A stretch of DNA of 64,000 nt from JASJAR01 sp039198225 (GTDB lineage: Bacteria; Pseudomonadota; Alphaproteobacteria; Rhodobacterales; Rhodobacteraceae): the NCBI GenBank assembly GCA_039198225.1, contig JBCCTQ010000017.1:18755-82754 (forward strand). The letters are read 5' to 3'. Below, in pieces: positions 43,512 through 52,667 of this stretch. A model generated the notes under the pieces. That model was not told the DNA's origin. It did not search any database and worked only from the letters and a program-made list of their open reading frames with translations. The translations under genes and the position numbers were made by a program. Positions within the stretch are counted from its first letter, which is position 1. Each line of letters opens with the position of its first letter.

Positions 43512-44210
43512 CTATCCTTCTTTGATCCGGTACCAATAGCGTCCCACCGGAGCATACCCTAAGGCGCGGTAAAGCGCATTGGCTGGAATATTGTCGTCGG
43601 TCACGGCAAGGCCAATCCAAGGCGCACCTTCCGCGGCAGCCCAGCGTGCGGCGGCTAGGCAAAGGCTTCTGGCCAAGCCTCTCCGGCGGGATGCCGGATC
43701 GACATGGAGCGCGTGGATCATCGCTCCGCCAGCTCCCAACGCGGAAAAAACCACGGCGCGGGGAGGGGTCCCGTCGGCCAATACAGCTTTCGGGCCGGTC
43801 ACCCGCTCCATCACGTCAATCCGGTCGGCGCCGATCCCGCCATCGGCCCAGAGGGCCTTATCCTCGGGTCGGGGCGGCCAGGCTGTCGTGACAGGGCCCG
43901 GGCCCTGCTCCAGCGGGCAAACATAGAGTGTAACCGGGTCGATCACGGCATACCCCAAGGCCGCCAATTGGCGGTCGAGGTCTTCTTCGCCGGGTGTGAC
44001 CATAAAAAGCGGCACCTGGCCCGCCGCTGCCATGGCCTGCTCGGCCGTCTCGATATCGGTCTCCGTCAATGGTCCCTTGGCCCGGGCCGCGCTAACCCGT
44101 TTGCCGCCCGGGCCATATCGAAGCTCCACGGGGCCTTTCTGGGCAATGCTCGCGCTGGGCCACGTGGCATCGAGGGTCCGGATCACGGCCCCGGCGCCCG
44201 GGAGGCTCAT
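43512..44210 (-). CDS. GNAT family N-acetyltransferase
   Basis: 232 residues. The acetyl-CoA motif is in LHVDPASRRRGLARSLCLAAARWAAAEGAPWIGLAVTDDN with the R-R-x-G-x-A loop, followed by NALYRALGYAPVGRYWYRIKE. The N-terminal half is more variable, as in two-domain GNAT proteins. Substrate unknown. Start overlaps the CinA-like gene by ATGA. Confidence 0.88.
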   Translation of the reverse strand: MSLPGAGAVIRTLDATWPSASIAQKGPVELRYGPGGKRVSAARAKGPLTETDIETAEQAMAAAGQVPLFMVTPGEEDLDRQLAALGYAVIDPVTLYVCPLEQGPGPVTTAWPPRPEDKALWADGGIGADRIDVMERVTGPKAVLADGTPPRAVVFSALGAGGAMIHALHVDPASRRRGLARSLCLAAARWAAAEGAPWIGLAVTDDNIPANALYRALGYAPVGRYWYRIKEG

Positions 44211-44938
44211 GCAATCCCGCCTCTGAACGCTTCGCGGACAGCGTCCATGACAAGGGCGAGATCTTCCCTGTTCCGGGCCCGAACGACGACATTCGCCGCG
44301 TAGCGGCCACCAGCGTAGTAGGGATATGACCCGATCTGTGTTTCAGGATGGGCGGCCGCGATCTCTCCGAGGGGTTTGGCAATGTCGCCTTCAGCCATTT
44401 CAACATGGACGCTGTCCGACATTAGGGGTTGTCCGCCTGTGAGCTTCGGCAAAAGGGTCTCAACCATGGTTTGAAAGATCGTCGGCACGCCGGCCATCAC
44501 ATGGACGTTTTCGAGCGAGAAACCCGGCGCGGCCGAGACCGGGTTCTCGATCAGAACGGCGCCGTCCGGTATTCGCGCCATCCGCAAGCGGGCGGCGTTG
44601 AGCTCAATGTTCTGGCGTTCGTAATGCGTCTCAAGAAGGGCGCGCGCATCCGATCGGACATCGATGCCTGCGCCAAGCGCCTCGGCAACACAATCGGCGG
44701 TGATGTCGTCATGGGTCGGGCCGATCCCGCCGGACGTAAAGAGATGGTTGTGGCCCGCCTTGAGCTCTTTGACGGCCGCGACGATCGTATCGCGGTCATC
44801 GCCCACGACCCGCATTTCCTTGAGATCGATGCCCACTCGGTCGAGACGCCCTGCGAGGTAATGGGCGTTTCCTTCCCGCGTCCGCCCCGACAGAATCTCG
44901 TCTCCAATAATGAGCATGGCGGCGGTGGGATTGGACAT
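44207..44938 (-). CDS. CinA N-terminal/MoaB-Mog domain protein
   Basis: 243 residues, corresponding to the molybdopterin-binding domain of CinA without the C-terminal deamidase. Motifs: AAMLIIGDEILSGRTREGNAHYLAGRLDRVG, LFTSGGIGPTHDDITADCVA and HVMAGVPTIFQTMVETLL. In CinA this domain hydrolyses pyrophosphate bonds such as ADP-ribose or FAD; which substrate is used here is not known. First of a three-gene minus-strand operon. Confidence 0.9.
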   Translation of the reverse strand: MSNPTAAMLIIGDEILSGRTREGNAHYLAGRLDRVGIDLKEMRVVGDDRDTIVAAVKELKAGHNHLFTSGGIGPTHDDITADCVAEALGAGIDVRSDARALLETHYERQNIELNAARLRMARIPDGAVLIENPVSAAPGFSLENVHVMAGVPTIFQTMVETLLPKLTGGQPLMSDSVHVEMAEGDIAKPLGEIAAAHPETQIGSYPYYAGGRYAANVVVRARNREDLALVMDAVREAFRGGIA

Positions 44939-44983
44939 CAGCGCTCCTTGCTGGCCTTATCCGACGGGTATAGGTCCCAGCCC

Positions 44984-45688
44984 ATGCGCTTTCCAACCCC
45001 CCTTGTGCCCGGCCGTCTGATCCGGCGTTACAAGAGGTTTCTTGCCGATATTGCGCTCGAAGACGGGCGTGAGGTGACCGCCCATTGCCCCAATCCCGGC
45101 GCGATGCTGAATTTCAAGGAACCCGGCACGCGGGTCTGGGTCGAGCAAAATGACGATCCGAAAAAGAAACTGAAATACGGCTGGCGATTGGTCGAGCTTC
45201 CCTGGGGTGCGATGGCGGGCATCGATACGGGCGTGCCGAACCGCGTGGTGGGTGAAGCACTGGCGGAAGGCCGGATTACCGAACTCGCCGACTATCCCGA
45301 TATTCGTGCGGAAGTGGCCTATGGGAAGGGCTCCCGGGTCGACTTTCTGGTGCGCGGCCCGGGGCTCAGCGAGGCCTATGTTGAGGTCAAAAACGTCAAT
45401 TACCGGCGCGAGGACGATTGGGCGGAATTTCCCGATTGCGTAACAGACCGGGGGGCCAAACACCTCATCGAGCTCGCGGAGATGGCCGAACGGGGCCACC
45501 GAGCGGTGCTTTTATACGTGGTTCAGCGCAATGACTGCGCGCGGGTCAAGCTCGCGCCCGATCTTGATCCACATTATGCAAGGACGGCCGTGGAAGCGGT
45601 GGCGCGCGGGGTTGAAATGATGGCCTATGGTACCGAAATCACGCCGGACGGGGTGCGGCTGACCGAACGCCTGCCCTTCGAACTTTAA
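44984..45688 (+). CDS. sfsA: DNA/RNA nuclease SfsA
   Basis: 234 residues from ATG at 44984. Family blocks: RFPTPLVPGRLIRRYKRFLADIALEDG, VTAHCPNPGAML, GVPNRVVGEAL, RVDFLVRGPG...YVEVKNVNY (PD-(D/E)xK nuclease-like), FPDCVTDRGAKHLIELAEM and RNDCARVKLAPDLDP. SfsA was named for sugar fermentation stimulation and has been given nuclease activity. The frame is open further upstream on the opposite side of the CinA-like gene but that part is a shadow. Confidence 0.95.
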   Translation: MRFPTPLVPGRLIRRYKRFLADIALEDGREVTAHCPNPGAMLNFKEPGTRVWVEQNDDPKKKLKYGWRLVELPWGAMAGIDTGVPNRVVGEALAEGRITELADYPDIRAEVAYGKGSRVDFLVRGPGLSEAYVEVKNVNYRREDDWAEFPDCVTDRGAKHLIELAEMAERGHRAVLLYVVQRNDCARVKLAPDLDPHYARTAVEAVARGVEMMAYGTEITPDGVRLTERLPFEL

Positions 45689-45764
45689 TCGCTGCGCCTC
45701 ACCCGGCCTATTCGGGACTTCTGGCGCTTTTGGCACATATCGCTTATTGGAAAGTGGCACCCCC

Positions 45765-46589
45765 ATGGAGCGGGCCTTGGACGACAACGCACACGGCCGC
45801 CTGACAAAAGACGGCATTCGGATTTACGAGCAACAGGATTTCGCCGGCATGCGTAAGGCCGGCGCATTGGCTGCGCGTATCCTCGACGACGTGGCGGAGC
45901 TTATCAAACCTGGCCACACGACCGGCACGATCGATGCGGCCATCGAAAAAATGGTGGATGAGGCGGGCGCGACTTCAGCGACCATCGGATATAAAGGCTA
46001 CGAACACGCCTCTTGTATCAGCGTCAATCACGTCGTCTGCCATGGGATCCCGGGCGGCAAGGTTCTAAAAGACGGCGATATCCTCAATATCGATGTCACC
46101 GTGATCGTTGACGGCTGGTACGGCGATACAAGCCGGATGTATGTGGCCGGTAAAATCGGCCGTAAAGCCGAGCGTCTGGTGCAAGTCACCCATGACGCGT
46201 TGATGAAAGGGATCGAGGCGGTCAAGCCGGGGAACACGTTCGGCGATATCGGCCATGCGATCCAGGCTTATGTGGAAGCCAACCGGATGAGCGTGGTCCG
46301 CGATTTCTGCGGCCACGGTCTCGGCCGGGTGTTTCACGCCCCACCCAATGTCCTCCATTACGGGCGGGCTGGCACCGGCGCAGTGCTCGAAGAAGGGATG
46401 TTTTTCACCATTGAGCCGATGGTCAATCTTGGCCGGCCCGAAACGAAGGTCCTTGCCGATGAATGGACGGCTGTGACGCGTGATAAATCGCTTTCCGCCC
46501 AATTCGAGCATTCGGTGGGCGTGACGGCTGATGGGGTGGAGTTATTCACCCTTTCGCCCGGAGGAATATTCCACCCGACCTGGGGCTGA
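45765..46589 (+). CDS. map: Methionine aminopeptidase
   Basis: 274 residues from ATG at 45765 (a TTG six codons earlier is possible). It removes the initiator methionine from new proteins. Core motifs: NHVVCHGIPGG, LNIDVTVIVDGWYGDTSRMY with the two metal aspartates, CGHGLGRVFHAPPNVLHYG with a metal His, FTIEPMV with Glu, and SAQFEHSVGV with the last Glu. N-terminal extension of about 20 residues precedes the fold. Follows sfsA by 76 bases. Confidence 0.95.
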   Translation: MERALDDNAHGRLTKDGIRIYEQQDFAGMRKAGALAARILDDVAELIKPGHTTGTIDAAIEKMVDEAGATSATIGYKGYEHASCISVNHVVCHGIPGGKVLKDGDILNIDVTVIVDGWYGDTSRMYVAGKIGRKAERLVQVTHDALMKGIEAVKPGNTFGDIGHAIQAYVEANRMSVVRDFCGHGLGRVFHAPPNVLHYGRAGTGAVLEEGMFFTIEPMVNLGRPETKVLADEWTAVTRDKSLSAQFEHSVGVTADGVELFTLSPGGIFHPTWG

Positions 46590-46707
46590 GCCCCGGCTTT
46601 TCCCAGGGCCCTCGCTATTCCCTAAAACTTGCGGTTAAAGTCCCGGATGGCTGACGCTGTGTGGCCATTCCGGGATCCGGCCTGGTAGGCCGTTTTGGGG
46701 GCAGGGC

Positions 46708-48705
46708 ATGACCGATTTTCTCCTTTTGGCATTCATTTTTCTGATCGCGGGCGTTGTGTCGGTGCCGATTGCATCGCGCTTGGGTCTAGGGTCGGTGCTT
46801 GGATATCTGATCGCCGGGATTTTGATCTCGCCGATCCTCGCGCTCCTCGACGTGGACGTGGTGTCGATCCAGCATTTCGCCGAATTCGGTGTCGTGATGA
46901 TGCTGTTCCTCGTTGGCCTTGAACTCGAGCCCCGAAATCTCTGGGACATGCGTGGCCGACTTTTGGGACTTGGCGGCGGGCAGATCGCATTATCGACCTT
47001 GGCGATCATGGGCGTCTCGATGGTTTTTGGCCTGTCCTGGAGCGTTGCTCTGACCGTCGGACTGGTCCTCGCCCTCTCATCCACCGCGATCGTCCTCCAG
47101 ACGCTCAATGAGAAAGGGCTGATGCGCTCCGACGGCGGCGCGTCGAGCTTTTCCGTGCTCTTGTCCCAAGACATCGCGGTCATCCCGATGCTCGCCTTCA
47201 TCCCGCTTCTGGCGATGCCCGAGCTTGCGGGCGAGGCGGCCGATCTCGCGGGCCATGGTGGCGACGCGGCCCATGGCGGCGACGCAGCCCACGGCGACGA
47301 TCTTGGGGGGGACCACGGCGATGGGCACGGCGATAGCCATGGCTCGGGCCTCTCCCTCGTCGAAGGGCTCAACGGCTGGCAAACGGCAGCCGTGACGCTG
47401 GCCGCCATTGCGGCTGTCATCCTCGGCGGAAGCTATCTGACCCGACCGATCTTTCGGTTCATCTCGGTGGCCCAACTTCGCGAGCTCTTCACAGCCACCG
47501 CGCTCATGATGGTGATTGGCATTGCGCTTTTGATGTCGCTCGTGGGCGTCTCAGCGGCCCTCGGGACCTTCCTCGCCGGTGTTGTTTTGGCCAATTCCGA
47601 ATACCGCCACGAGCTTGAATCGGACATCGATCCGTTCCGCGGGCTCCTTCTCGGGCTTTTCTTCATGACCGTTGGAGCGGGCATCGATTTTGGTCTTCTC
47701 TTCGGAAATCTCCCGCTTTTCGTGGGTCTCACGATCGGGCTCTTAGTGCTGAAAGGGCTCATTCTCTACGGGCTGGGCCGGCTTTTCGGCCTTCGCGGCG
47801 CCGACCAGTGGCTCTTTGCCTTGGGCCTCGCCCAGGCCGGTGAATTCGGCTTCGTCTTGTTGTCCTTCACCTTGGCCAACAACGTCCTTCCGGCCGACTT
47901 GGCGGCAACACTCCTTCTCGTGATCGCCCTGTCCATGCTCCTCACGCCGGTGCTTTTCATCGTTTATGACCGCGTCATCGCGCCTCGATACATCGAAGCC
48001 GAAGAGCGCGAGGCCGACGAGATCGATCAAGACAGCGAGATCATTATCGCGGGCGTTGGTCGCGTGGGCGGTGTGGTGAACCGGATGCTTCGGTCGGCGG
48101 GCTACAACCCGACGGTGATCGATTTTTCTTCCCAGCAGCTTGAGAACTTGAGGACCTTTGGGATCAGCGCCTATTTCGGCGATGCGACCCGGCCTGACCT
48201 ACTCCACGCGGCCGGGATAGACCGCGCGAAGCTCTTGGTGATCGCCATTGATGAAGAGCATCAGACGACGGAACTTGTCGAATACGTGGTGAAGAACCAC
48301 CCCCATGTGCACGTCCTGGCGCGGGCGGCCAACCGACATCACGTCTACCACCTTTGGGCTGCCGGCTGTCGCGACATTATCCGGGAAAACTTCGATTCTT
48401 CCGTGCGGATGGGCCGGTCGGCCTATCAGGCCTTGGGGGTTTCAGCGGATAAGTCCCAGCGCATGGCCGATGCGTTTGTGGCCATGGACCGTCGCGCGAT
48501 GATCGAAGTGGCCGACGCCTATGACATCAACGTCCCAGCGGTCGAGAACCAAGCCTATATCGACCGGGTGCGCGAGATCGTGGGGCCGTGGCAGGAAGAA
48601 CTTAACCGCGAAATGAATGCGATCCGGGCGGAAGGCGAAACGCAAGCCGAAGGGCAGGAGACGCCAGAGGCAGATCCCGCCGACGCGGTTGAGCGACCTG
48701 CCTGA
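46708..48705 (+). CDS. Kef-type cation:proton antiporter (CPA2) with RCK domain and His/Asp-rich loop
   Basis: 665 residues. About 11-12 membrane helices fill residues 1-420 with CPA2 patterns (LGLGSVLGYLIAGILI, LFLVGLELEPRNLWDMRG, SSTAIVLQTLNEKG). A Rossmann RCK_N domain (IIIAGVGRVGGVVNRMLRSAG) starts near residue 445, binding nucleotide to gate transport. It probably exports K+ or Na+ against protons. Residues 183-211 contain a loop with 6 His and 7 Asp in short repeats (GHGGDAAHGGDAAHGDD), uncommon in this family and possibly metal-binding. Confidence 0.92.
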   Translation: MTDFLLLAFIFLIAGVVSVPIASRLGLGSVLGYLIAGILISPILALLDVDVVSIQHFAEFGVVMMLFLVGLELEPRNLWDMRGRLLGLGGGQIALSTLAIMGVSMVFGLSWSVALTVGLVLALSSTAIVLQTLNEKGLMRSDGGASSFSVLLSQDIAVIPMLAFIPLLAMPELAGEAADLAGHGGDAAHGGDAAHGDDLGGDHGDGHGDSHGSGLSLVEGLNGWQTAAVTLAAIAAVILGGSYLTRPIFRFISVAQLRELFTATALMMVIGIALLMSLVGVSAALGTFLAGVVLANSEYRHELESDIDPFRGLLLGLFFMTVGAGIDFGLLFGNLPLFVGLTIGLLVLKGLILYGLGRLFGLRGADQWLFALGLAQAGEFGFVLLSFTLANNVLPADLAATLLLVIALSMLLTPVLFIVYDRVIAPRYIEAEEREADEIDQDSEIIIAGVGRVGGVVNRMLRSAGYNPTVIDFSSQQLENLRTFGISAYFGDATRPDLLHAAGIDRAKLLVIAIDEEHQTTELVEYVVKNHPHVHVLARAANRHHVYHLWAAGCRDIIRENFDSSVRMGRSAYQALGVSADKSQRMADAFVAMDRRAMIEVADAYDINVPAVENQAYIDRVREIVGPWQEELNREMNAIRAEGETQAEGQETPEADPADAVERPA

Positions 48706-48732
48706 TCAATTGAGCGGCGCTTGGTGACAGGC

Positions 48733-48759
48733 GCTGCCCGGCGGTTGCCACCGGGCAGC
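48733..48759. terminator. Hairpin between convergent genes, possible bidirectional terminator
   Basis: GCTGCCCGG (48733-48741), 9-base loop, CCGGGCAGC (48751-48759). There is no T-run on either side, so it is a weak terminator candidate or a mRNA 3' stem. It lies between the antiporter and the peroxiredoxin gene. Confidence 0.5.
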
Positions 48760-48777
48760 ACTAAAGGGCGGTGACGT

Positions 48778-49263
48778 TCAGAGCTCGGCGAGCACCGCCT
48801 CGCCGGCCGTCACATTGCACGTTCCCGGTTCTTCGCTGTGAAGGAGGGTGACCACGCCGTCCTCGACGATCATCGCGTGGCGCTCAAGCCGATTATAGAG
48901 CCCCACGGGCGGGGCTGAGAATTCCATCCCGATCGCCTTGGCATAAGTACTCGAAGGATCACAGAGCATCGTGATCCCCGCCGCCTTCGCGCCCGAGACC
49001 TCGCCCCATTCCTGCATCACGAAGAGATCGTTCACCGAAACGCAGATTACGTCGTCGACACCTTTGTCCGCAAAAGCGGCCGCGTTCCGGACAAAGCTTG
49101 GAAGATGTTCGAGATGGCAAGTTCCGGTGAACGCGCCGGGAAGCCCGAACAGCACCACCTTCTTGCCCTTGAGCTTCTCTTCCAGGGCCACCTCATGGGG
49201 CCCGTTCTCATCCATGAACATCAAAGTCGCCGCCGGGACCCGATCTCCAACCGCCAGTGCCAT
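48778..49263 (-). CDS. Peroxiredoxin (Prx5-type redoxin)
   Basis: 161 residues from ATG at 49263. The peroxidatic motif is GLPGAFTGTCH (Cys49), matching the Prx5 PGAFTPTCS form with a Gly for Pro; further segments are HLPSFVRNAAAFADKGVDDVICVSVNDLFVMQEWG and MIVEDGVVTLLHSEEPGTCNVTAGE. It reduces peroxides with thiols or glutaredoxin. Divergent from the flavoprotein gene at 49338, with 74 bases between. Confidence 0.93.
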   Translation of the reverse strand: MALAVGDRVPAATLMFMDENGPHEVALEEKLKGKKVVLFGLPGAFTGTCHLEHLPSFVRNAAAFADKGVDDVICVSVNDLFVMQEWGEVSGAKAAGITMLCDPSSTYAKAIGMEFSAPPVGLYNRLERHAMIVEDGVVTLLHSEEPGTCNVTAGEAVLAEL

Positions 49264-49337
49264 ATTCCTCTCCTCAAGATTGCGAAGGCATGGGGGCGAG
49301 GTATAACGCCTCGCGGGCAGGACCAGAGGAAAGCGCC

Positions 49338-50543
49338 ATGGGCGGGATAGTAATTGTGGGCGGTGGCCAGGCTGGGGTGTCACTTGCGTTCAAACTCCGC
49401 GATTTGGGCCATGACGGCGAGGTCACGCTGATCGGCGAAGAGCCCGACCCGCCTTACCAGCGCCCGCCCCTGTCGAAGGCCTATCTCTTGGGCGAGATGA
49501 CGCGGGAAAGGCTCTATCTACGGCCCGCCGAAGCCTATGACGATAAAGGTATCTCGCTCCGGACCGACGCTCGGGTCACGGGGATCGATCCGAAGGCAAA
49601 AACCCTCAACCTCGGCGGCGAAACCCTGGCCTATGACCATCTTGCGCTCACGACGGGCGCTGTGCCTCGCCGATTGCCGGTCGAAATGGGCGGCGACCTC
49701 GACGGGCTTTATCCTGTGAGAACCCTCGCCGATATCGACCGGATGGAGCCGGAATTTCGTGAAGGCGCCAAAGTGCTCATCATTGGCGGGGGCTATATCG
49801 GCCTCGAAGCGGCGGCGGTGGCGGCCAAAAAGGGCCTCCAGGTGCTCCTTATCGAAGCGGGCCCCCGGATCCTAGCACGGGTCGCCGCGCCCGAGACTTC
49901 GGATTATTTCCGCGCGGCGCACGAAGCAAAGGGCGTTGAGATCCGCGAAAATACCGCGCTTCTGCGGCTTTTGGGGGATGGCAGTGTGACGGGCGCGGAA
50001 CTCAGCGATGGAAGCCAGGTCGAAGCCGACTTTGCGATCCTCGGCATCGGCATCGACCCCGATACCGCCCTGGCTGAAACGGCCGGTCTTGCCCTTGAAA
50101 ACGGGATAAAAACCGATGCGCGCGGGGCAACTTCGGTGCCGGGGATCTGGGCGGCGGGCGATTGCGCGAGTTTTCCCTATTGGGGCCGCCGGATCCGACT
50201 CGAGAGCGTCCAAAACGCCATTGACCAGGCCGAGGCGGTGGCGGCGAACATACTTGGAGCCAAAGCCGATTATGTGCCCCATCCGTGGTTTTGGTCCGAT
50301 CAGTACGACATCAAGCTCCAGATCGCCGGTCTGTCGGACGGGTACGGACATGTGGTCGTCCGGGAAACCGCCAAGGGCCGGTCCCACTGGTATTTCAAGG
50401 ACGCGCGCCTCATCGCCCTCGACGCGATGAATGACCCGCGCGCTTATATGGTGGGAAAGCGCCTTATTGAGGCGGAGAAGTCGCCGGACCCGGCAATCAT
50501 CGCCGATGGCGAAGCCGACCTTCGGCCGCTTCTGAAAGCGTAA
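49338..50543 (+). CDS. FAD-dependent oxidoreductase, ferredoxin-reductase-like
   Basis: 401 residues from ATG at 49338. Two dinucleotide folds: FAD-binding IVIVGGGQAGVSLAFKLRDLG (residues 4-24) and NAD-binding VLIIGGGYIGLEAAAVAAKKG, and the late FAD segment VPGIWAAGDCASFPYWG. The arrangement PPYQRPPLSKAYLLGEM matches the rhodocoxin/putidaredoxin reductase group, which passes electrons from NAD(P)H to small ferredoxins. No ferredoxin or P450 gene is adjacent, so the partner is not known. Confidence 0.92.
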   Translation: MGGIVIVGGGQAGVSLAFKLRDLGHDGEVTLIGEEPDPPYQRPPLSKAYLLGEMTRERLYLRPAEAYDDKGISLRTDARVTGIDPKAKTLNLGGETLAYDHLALTTGAVPRRLPVEMGGDLDGLYPVRTLADIDRMEPEFREGAKVLIIGGGYIGLEAAAVAAKKGLQVLLIEAGPRILARVAAPETSDYFRAAHEAKGVEIRENTALLRLLGDGSVTGAELSDGSQVEADFAILGIGIDPDTALAETAGLALENGIKTDARGATSVPGIWAAGDCASFPYWGRRIRLESVQNAIDQAEAVAANILGAKADYVPHPWFWSDQYDIKLQIAGLSDGYGHVVVRETAKGRSHWYFKDARLIALDAMNDPRAYMVGKRLIEAEKSPDPAIIADGEADLRPLLKA

Positions 50544-50553
50544 ATCCAGACCG

Positions 50554-51111
50554 GTGCGGATCGTCGGCGGAACGCTAAAGGGCCTCGCGCTAACAAGCCC
50601 CGGCCGCGGCGATACGGCGGCCCAGCTCCGCCCGACCGCGGACCGGGTGCGGGAGAGCCTATTCAACATTCTTGCCAATCAGGGCCTTCCCGAGGGCGCC
50701 CGCGTGCTCGATCTTTTCGCGGGCACGGGCGCCCTTGGGCTTGAAGCGCTCTCGCGTGGTGCGGTCCATGCAACTTTCGTCGATAGCGGGGCAAAGGCCC
50801 AAAGCCTCCTCCGCGCCAATATCGCCAAGGCCCGGATGGGCTCGGCGGCAGAGCTTCTCCAGGGCGACGCGACCCGGCTTCCCCGTGCCAAAGTGCCCGC
50901 AGATCTCGTTTTCCTAGACCCGCCCTATGGCAAGGGTCTCGGCCAAAAGGCCCTCGAGGCGGCCCGGTCCTCCGGCTGGATTGCCGACGGGGCGACGCTC
51001 GTTCTTGAAGAGGCCAGCGCACAGCCCATTCCCGAAGGCTTCGAGCTTTTAGAAATGCGTCGCTACGGGGCGGCGCAATTGCATTTTTTGGAGGCGCACG
51101 ATGCGGCCTGA
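50554..51111 (+). CDS. rsmD: 16S rRNA (guanine966-N2)-methyltransferase RsmD
   Basis: 185 residues from GTG at 50554. Signature segments: MRIVGGTLKGLALTSP, RPTADRVRESLFNIL, VLDLFAGTGALGLEALSRGA (SAM loop) and LVFLDPPYGKGLGQKAL (DPPY catalytic motif). It methylates G966 of 16S rRNA. Overlaps the following HAD gene by 11 bases and begins 10 bases after the flavoprotein stop. Confidence 0.95.
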   Translation: MRIVGGTLKGLALTSPGRGDTAAQLRPTADRVRESLFNILANQGLPEGARVLDLFAGTGALGLEALSRGAVHATFVDSGAKAQSLLRANIAKARMGSAAELLQGDATRLPRAKVPADLVFLDPPYGKGLGQKALEAARSSGWIADGATLVLEEASAQPIPEGFELLEMRRYGAAQLHFLEAHDAA

Positions 51112-51754
51112 GGCAGTGCTTTTCGATTGCGACGGTGTTCTGGTCGACAGCGAGCCGGTCACCGACCGGGTGATCATCGAAAATCTCTCCTCCTATGGTC
51201 TGACCCTAACGCCGGACGAGGTGACGGAGATGTTTTTGGGCGGCACTCTCCCCCAAGTCGGCGAAAAGGCCCGAGCCATGGGGGCGGACTTGCCCGAAAC
51301 CTGGACCGACGAGATCTACCGCAAGATCGACGACAGCCTCCGCGGCAATTGCCCAGCAGTAGACGGGGTTCACACCCTCCTAGACCGGCTCGACCGCGCG
51401 GGCATTCCCTACGGCGTGGCATCGAACGGGCCGCGGCACAAAATGGCGGTTACCCTTGGACAGAACGATCTGCTGGACCGGATGGGCGACCGGATCTTTT
51501 CAGCCCATGACGGGATCGCGCCCAAACCAGCGCCAGACATGTATCTGATGCTCGCCGAGCGCCTCGGCGTGGCACCCGGCCGCGCGGTGGTGGTCGAAGA
51601 CAGTGCTGCGGGCGTAAGGGCGGCCAAGGCGGCCGGCATCCGTGTGATCGGTTATGCTGAACGCACGCCGGCCGAAAAACTCGCGGCCTTGGGCGCCGAA
51701 GCGGCCGCCACCATGGCCGAGGTGGGCCGCCTCATGGGCTTTCGCGATGACTGA
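51101..51754 (+). CDS. HAD family phosphatase
   Basis: 217 residues, start inside rsmD. HAD motifs: FDCDGVLVDSEPV (Asp nucleophile), GVASNGPRHK (motif II), Lys in ISAHDGIAPKPAPDMY and VVVEDSAAGVRAAKAAGIRVIGY (motif IV). It resembles beta-phosphoglucomutase or phosphoglycolate phosphatase relatives of the CbbY group; the substrate is not determined. Overlaps the YdeI-like gene by 8 bases. Confidence 0.92.
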   Translation: MRPEAVLFDCDGVLVDSEPVTDRVIIENLSSYGLTLTPDEVTEMFLGGTLPQVGEKARAMGADLPETWTDEIYRKIDDSLRGNCPAVDGVHTLLDRLDRAGIPYGVASNGPRHKMAVTLGQNDLLDRMGDRIFSAHDGIAPKPAPDMYLMLAERLGVAPGRAVVVEDSAAGVRAAKAAGIRVIGYAERTPAEKLAALGAEAAATMAEVGRLMGFRDD

Positions 51755-52310
51755 TACGGAGAACTTCGCGAAAGTCGAACTGGCCTCCGCCGCCGGGCTT
51801 TGGGAGTGGCTCGATGGCCACCACCGCCAAGAAGACAGCGTGTGGCTCGTTACCTGGCTCGCCAAGCACCCAGACAAATACGTCTCCCGCGACGAGGTCC
51901 TCGATGCGCTTTTGGCCTATGGCTGGATTGATGGGATCCGCCGGAAGCTCGATGCGGACCGGACGATGCAGCTCATTTCGCCGCGGAAAACCGAGTTTTG
52001 GGCCAAAAGCTACAAAGACCGGGTCGAGAGGCTCGAAGCCGACGGGCGGATGGCCGACCCCGGCCGAGCGGCGGTCGCACGTGGCAAAGCCGCTGGGCTT
52101 TGGGACTTCATGGACGATGTCGATGCCTTGATCGTGCCGGAGGACTTGGGTGCGGCGGGCGCGGGCGCCGCCTTCGATAAGTTAGCGCCCTCCTATCGCC
52201 GCAACGTCCTCCGCTGGATCAAACTCGCCAAGACCGACGCCACACGGTCGAAAAGGATCGCCAAAGCTGCCCAAACCGCCGCGCGGGGCGAGAAAATGGC
52301 GAATTTCTAG
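51747..52310 (+). CDS. YdeI/OmpD-associated family protein
   Basis: 187 residues from ATG at 51747. Family blocks: SAAGLWEWLDGHHRQEDSVWLV, VLDALLAYGWIDGIRRKLDADRTMQLISPRK, FWAKSYKDRVERLEADGRM and SYRRNVLRWIKLAKTDATRSKRI. The family is common in bacteria and its biochemical role is unknown. Final gene of rsmD-HAD-ydeI, ATG overlaps the HAD stop. Confidence 0.9.
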   Translation: MTDTENFAKVELASAAGLWEWLDGHHRQEDSVWLVTWLAKHPDKYVSRDEVLDALLAYGWIDGIRRKLDADRTMQLISPRKTEFWAKSYKDRVERLEADGRMADPGRAAVARGKAAGLWDFMDDVDALIVPEDLGAAGAGAAFDKLAPSYRRNVLRWIKLAKTDATRSKRIAKAAQTAARGEKMANF

Positions 52311-52361
52311 TCTGCCTTCGAATTGCAAGGCCGGGGGCACCGCAGAGAAGGCCATACCGCC

Positions 52362-52667
52362 CTAGAGCAGCGCGTCAGCGATTTTGTCCATGATCTGGGC
52401 AAGTTTCAGGTCGAGCTCGCTCAGCCCGCTCGCGTCATGGGTGGTCAGCGTCACCTCAACGCGGTTGTAAACGTTGAACCATTCGGGGTGGTGGTTCATC
52501 TTTTCGGCCCGGATTGCGGCTTGCGACATGAACCCCCAAGCAGTCACAAAATTTGCGAACCGGTATTCTTTGAACACCGCATCTCGCTCGGGGTCGTGGG
52601 ACCAGCCCCCGTCAAGGAGCGTTTGGAGCCCTTCGTCGCGGGCCGCAACGGTTAGCTTCTCGGCCAT
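52362..52667 (-). CDS. phhB: 4a-hydroxytetrahydrobiopterin dehydratase
   Basis: 101 residues from ATG at 52667. Typical pterin carbinolamine dehydratase pattern: FKEYRFANFVTAWGFMSQAAIRAEKMNHHPEWFNVYNRVEVTLTTHDASGLSELD, with the catalytic histidines in NHHPEW. It recycles the cofactor of aromatic hydroxylases. No phenylalanine hydroxylase gene is in the window. Its start codon overlaps the previous stop by one base. Confidence 0.95.
   Translation of the reverse strand: MAEKLTVAARDEGLQTLLDGGWSHDPERDAVFKEYRFANFVTAWGFMSQAAIRAEKMNHHPEWFNVYNRVEVTLTTHDASGLSELDLKLAQIMDKIADALL

Noticed and set aside
45732..45748. A TGGCAC...GC sequence upstream of map resembling a sigma-54 promoter
   Set aside because: The GG and GC are 8 bases apart instead of 10, so it cannot serve as -24/-12.
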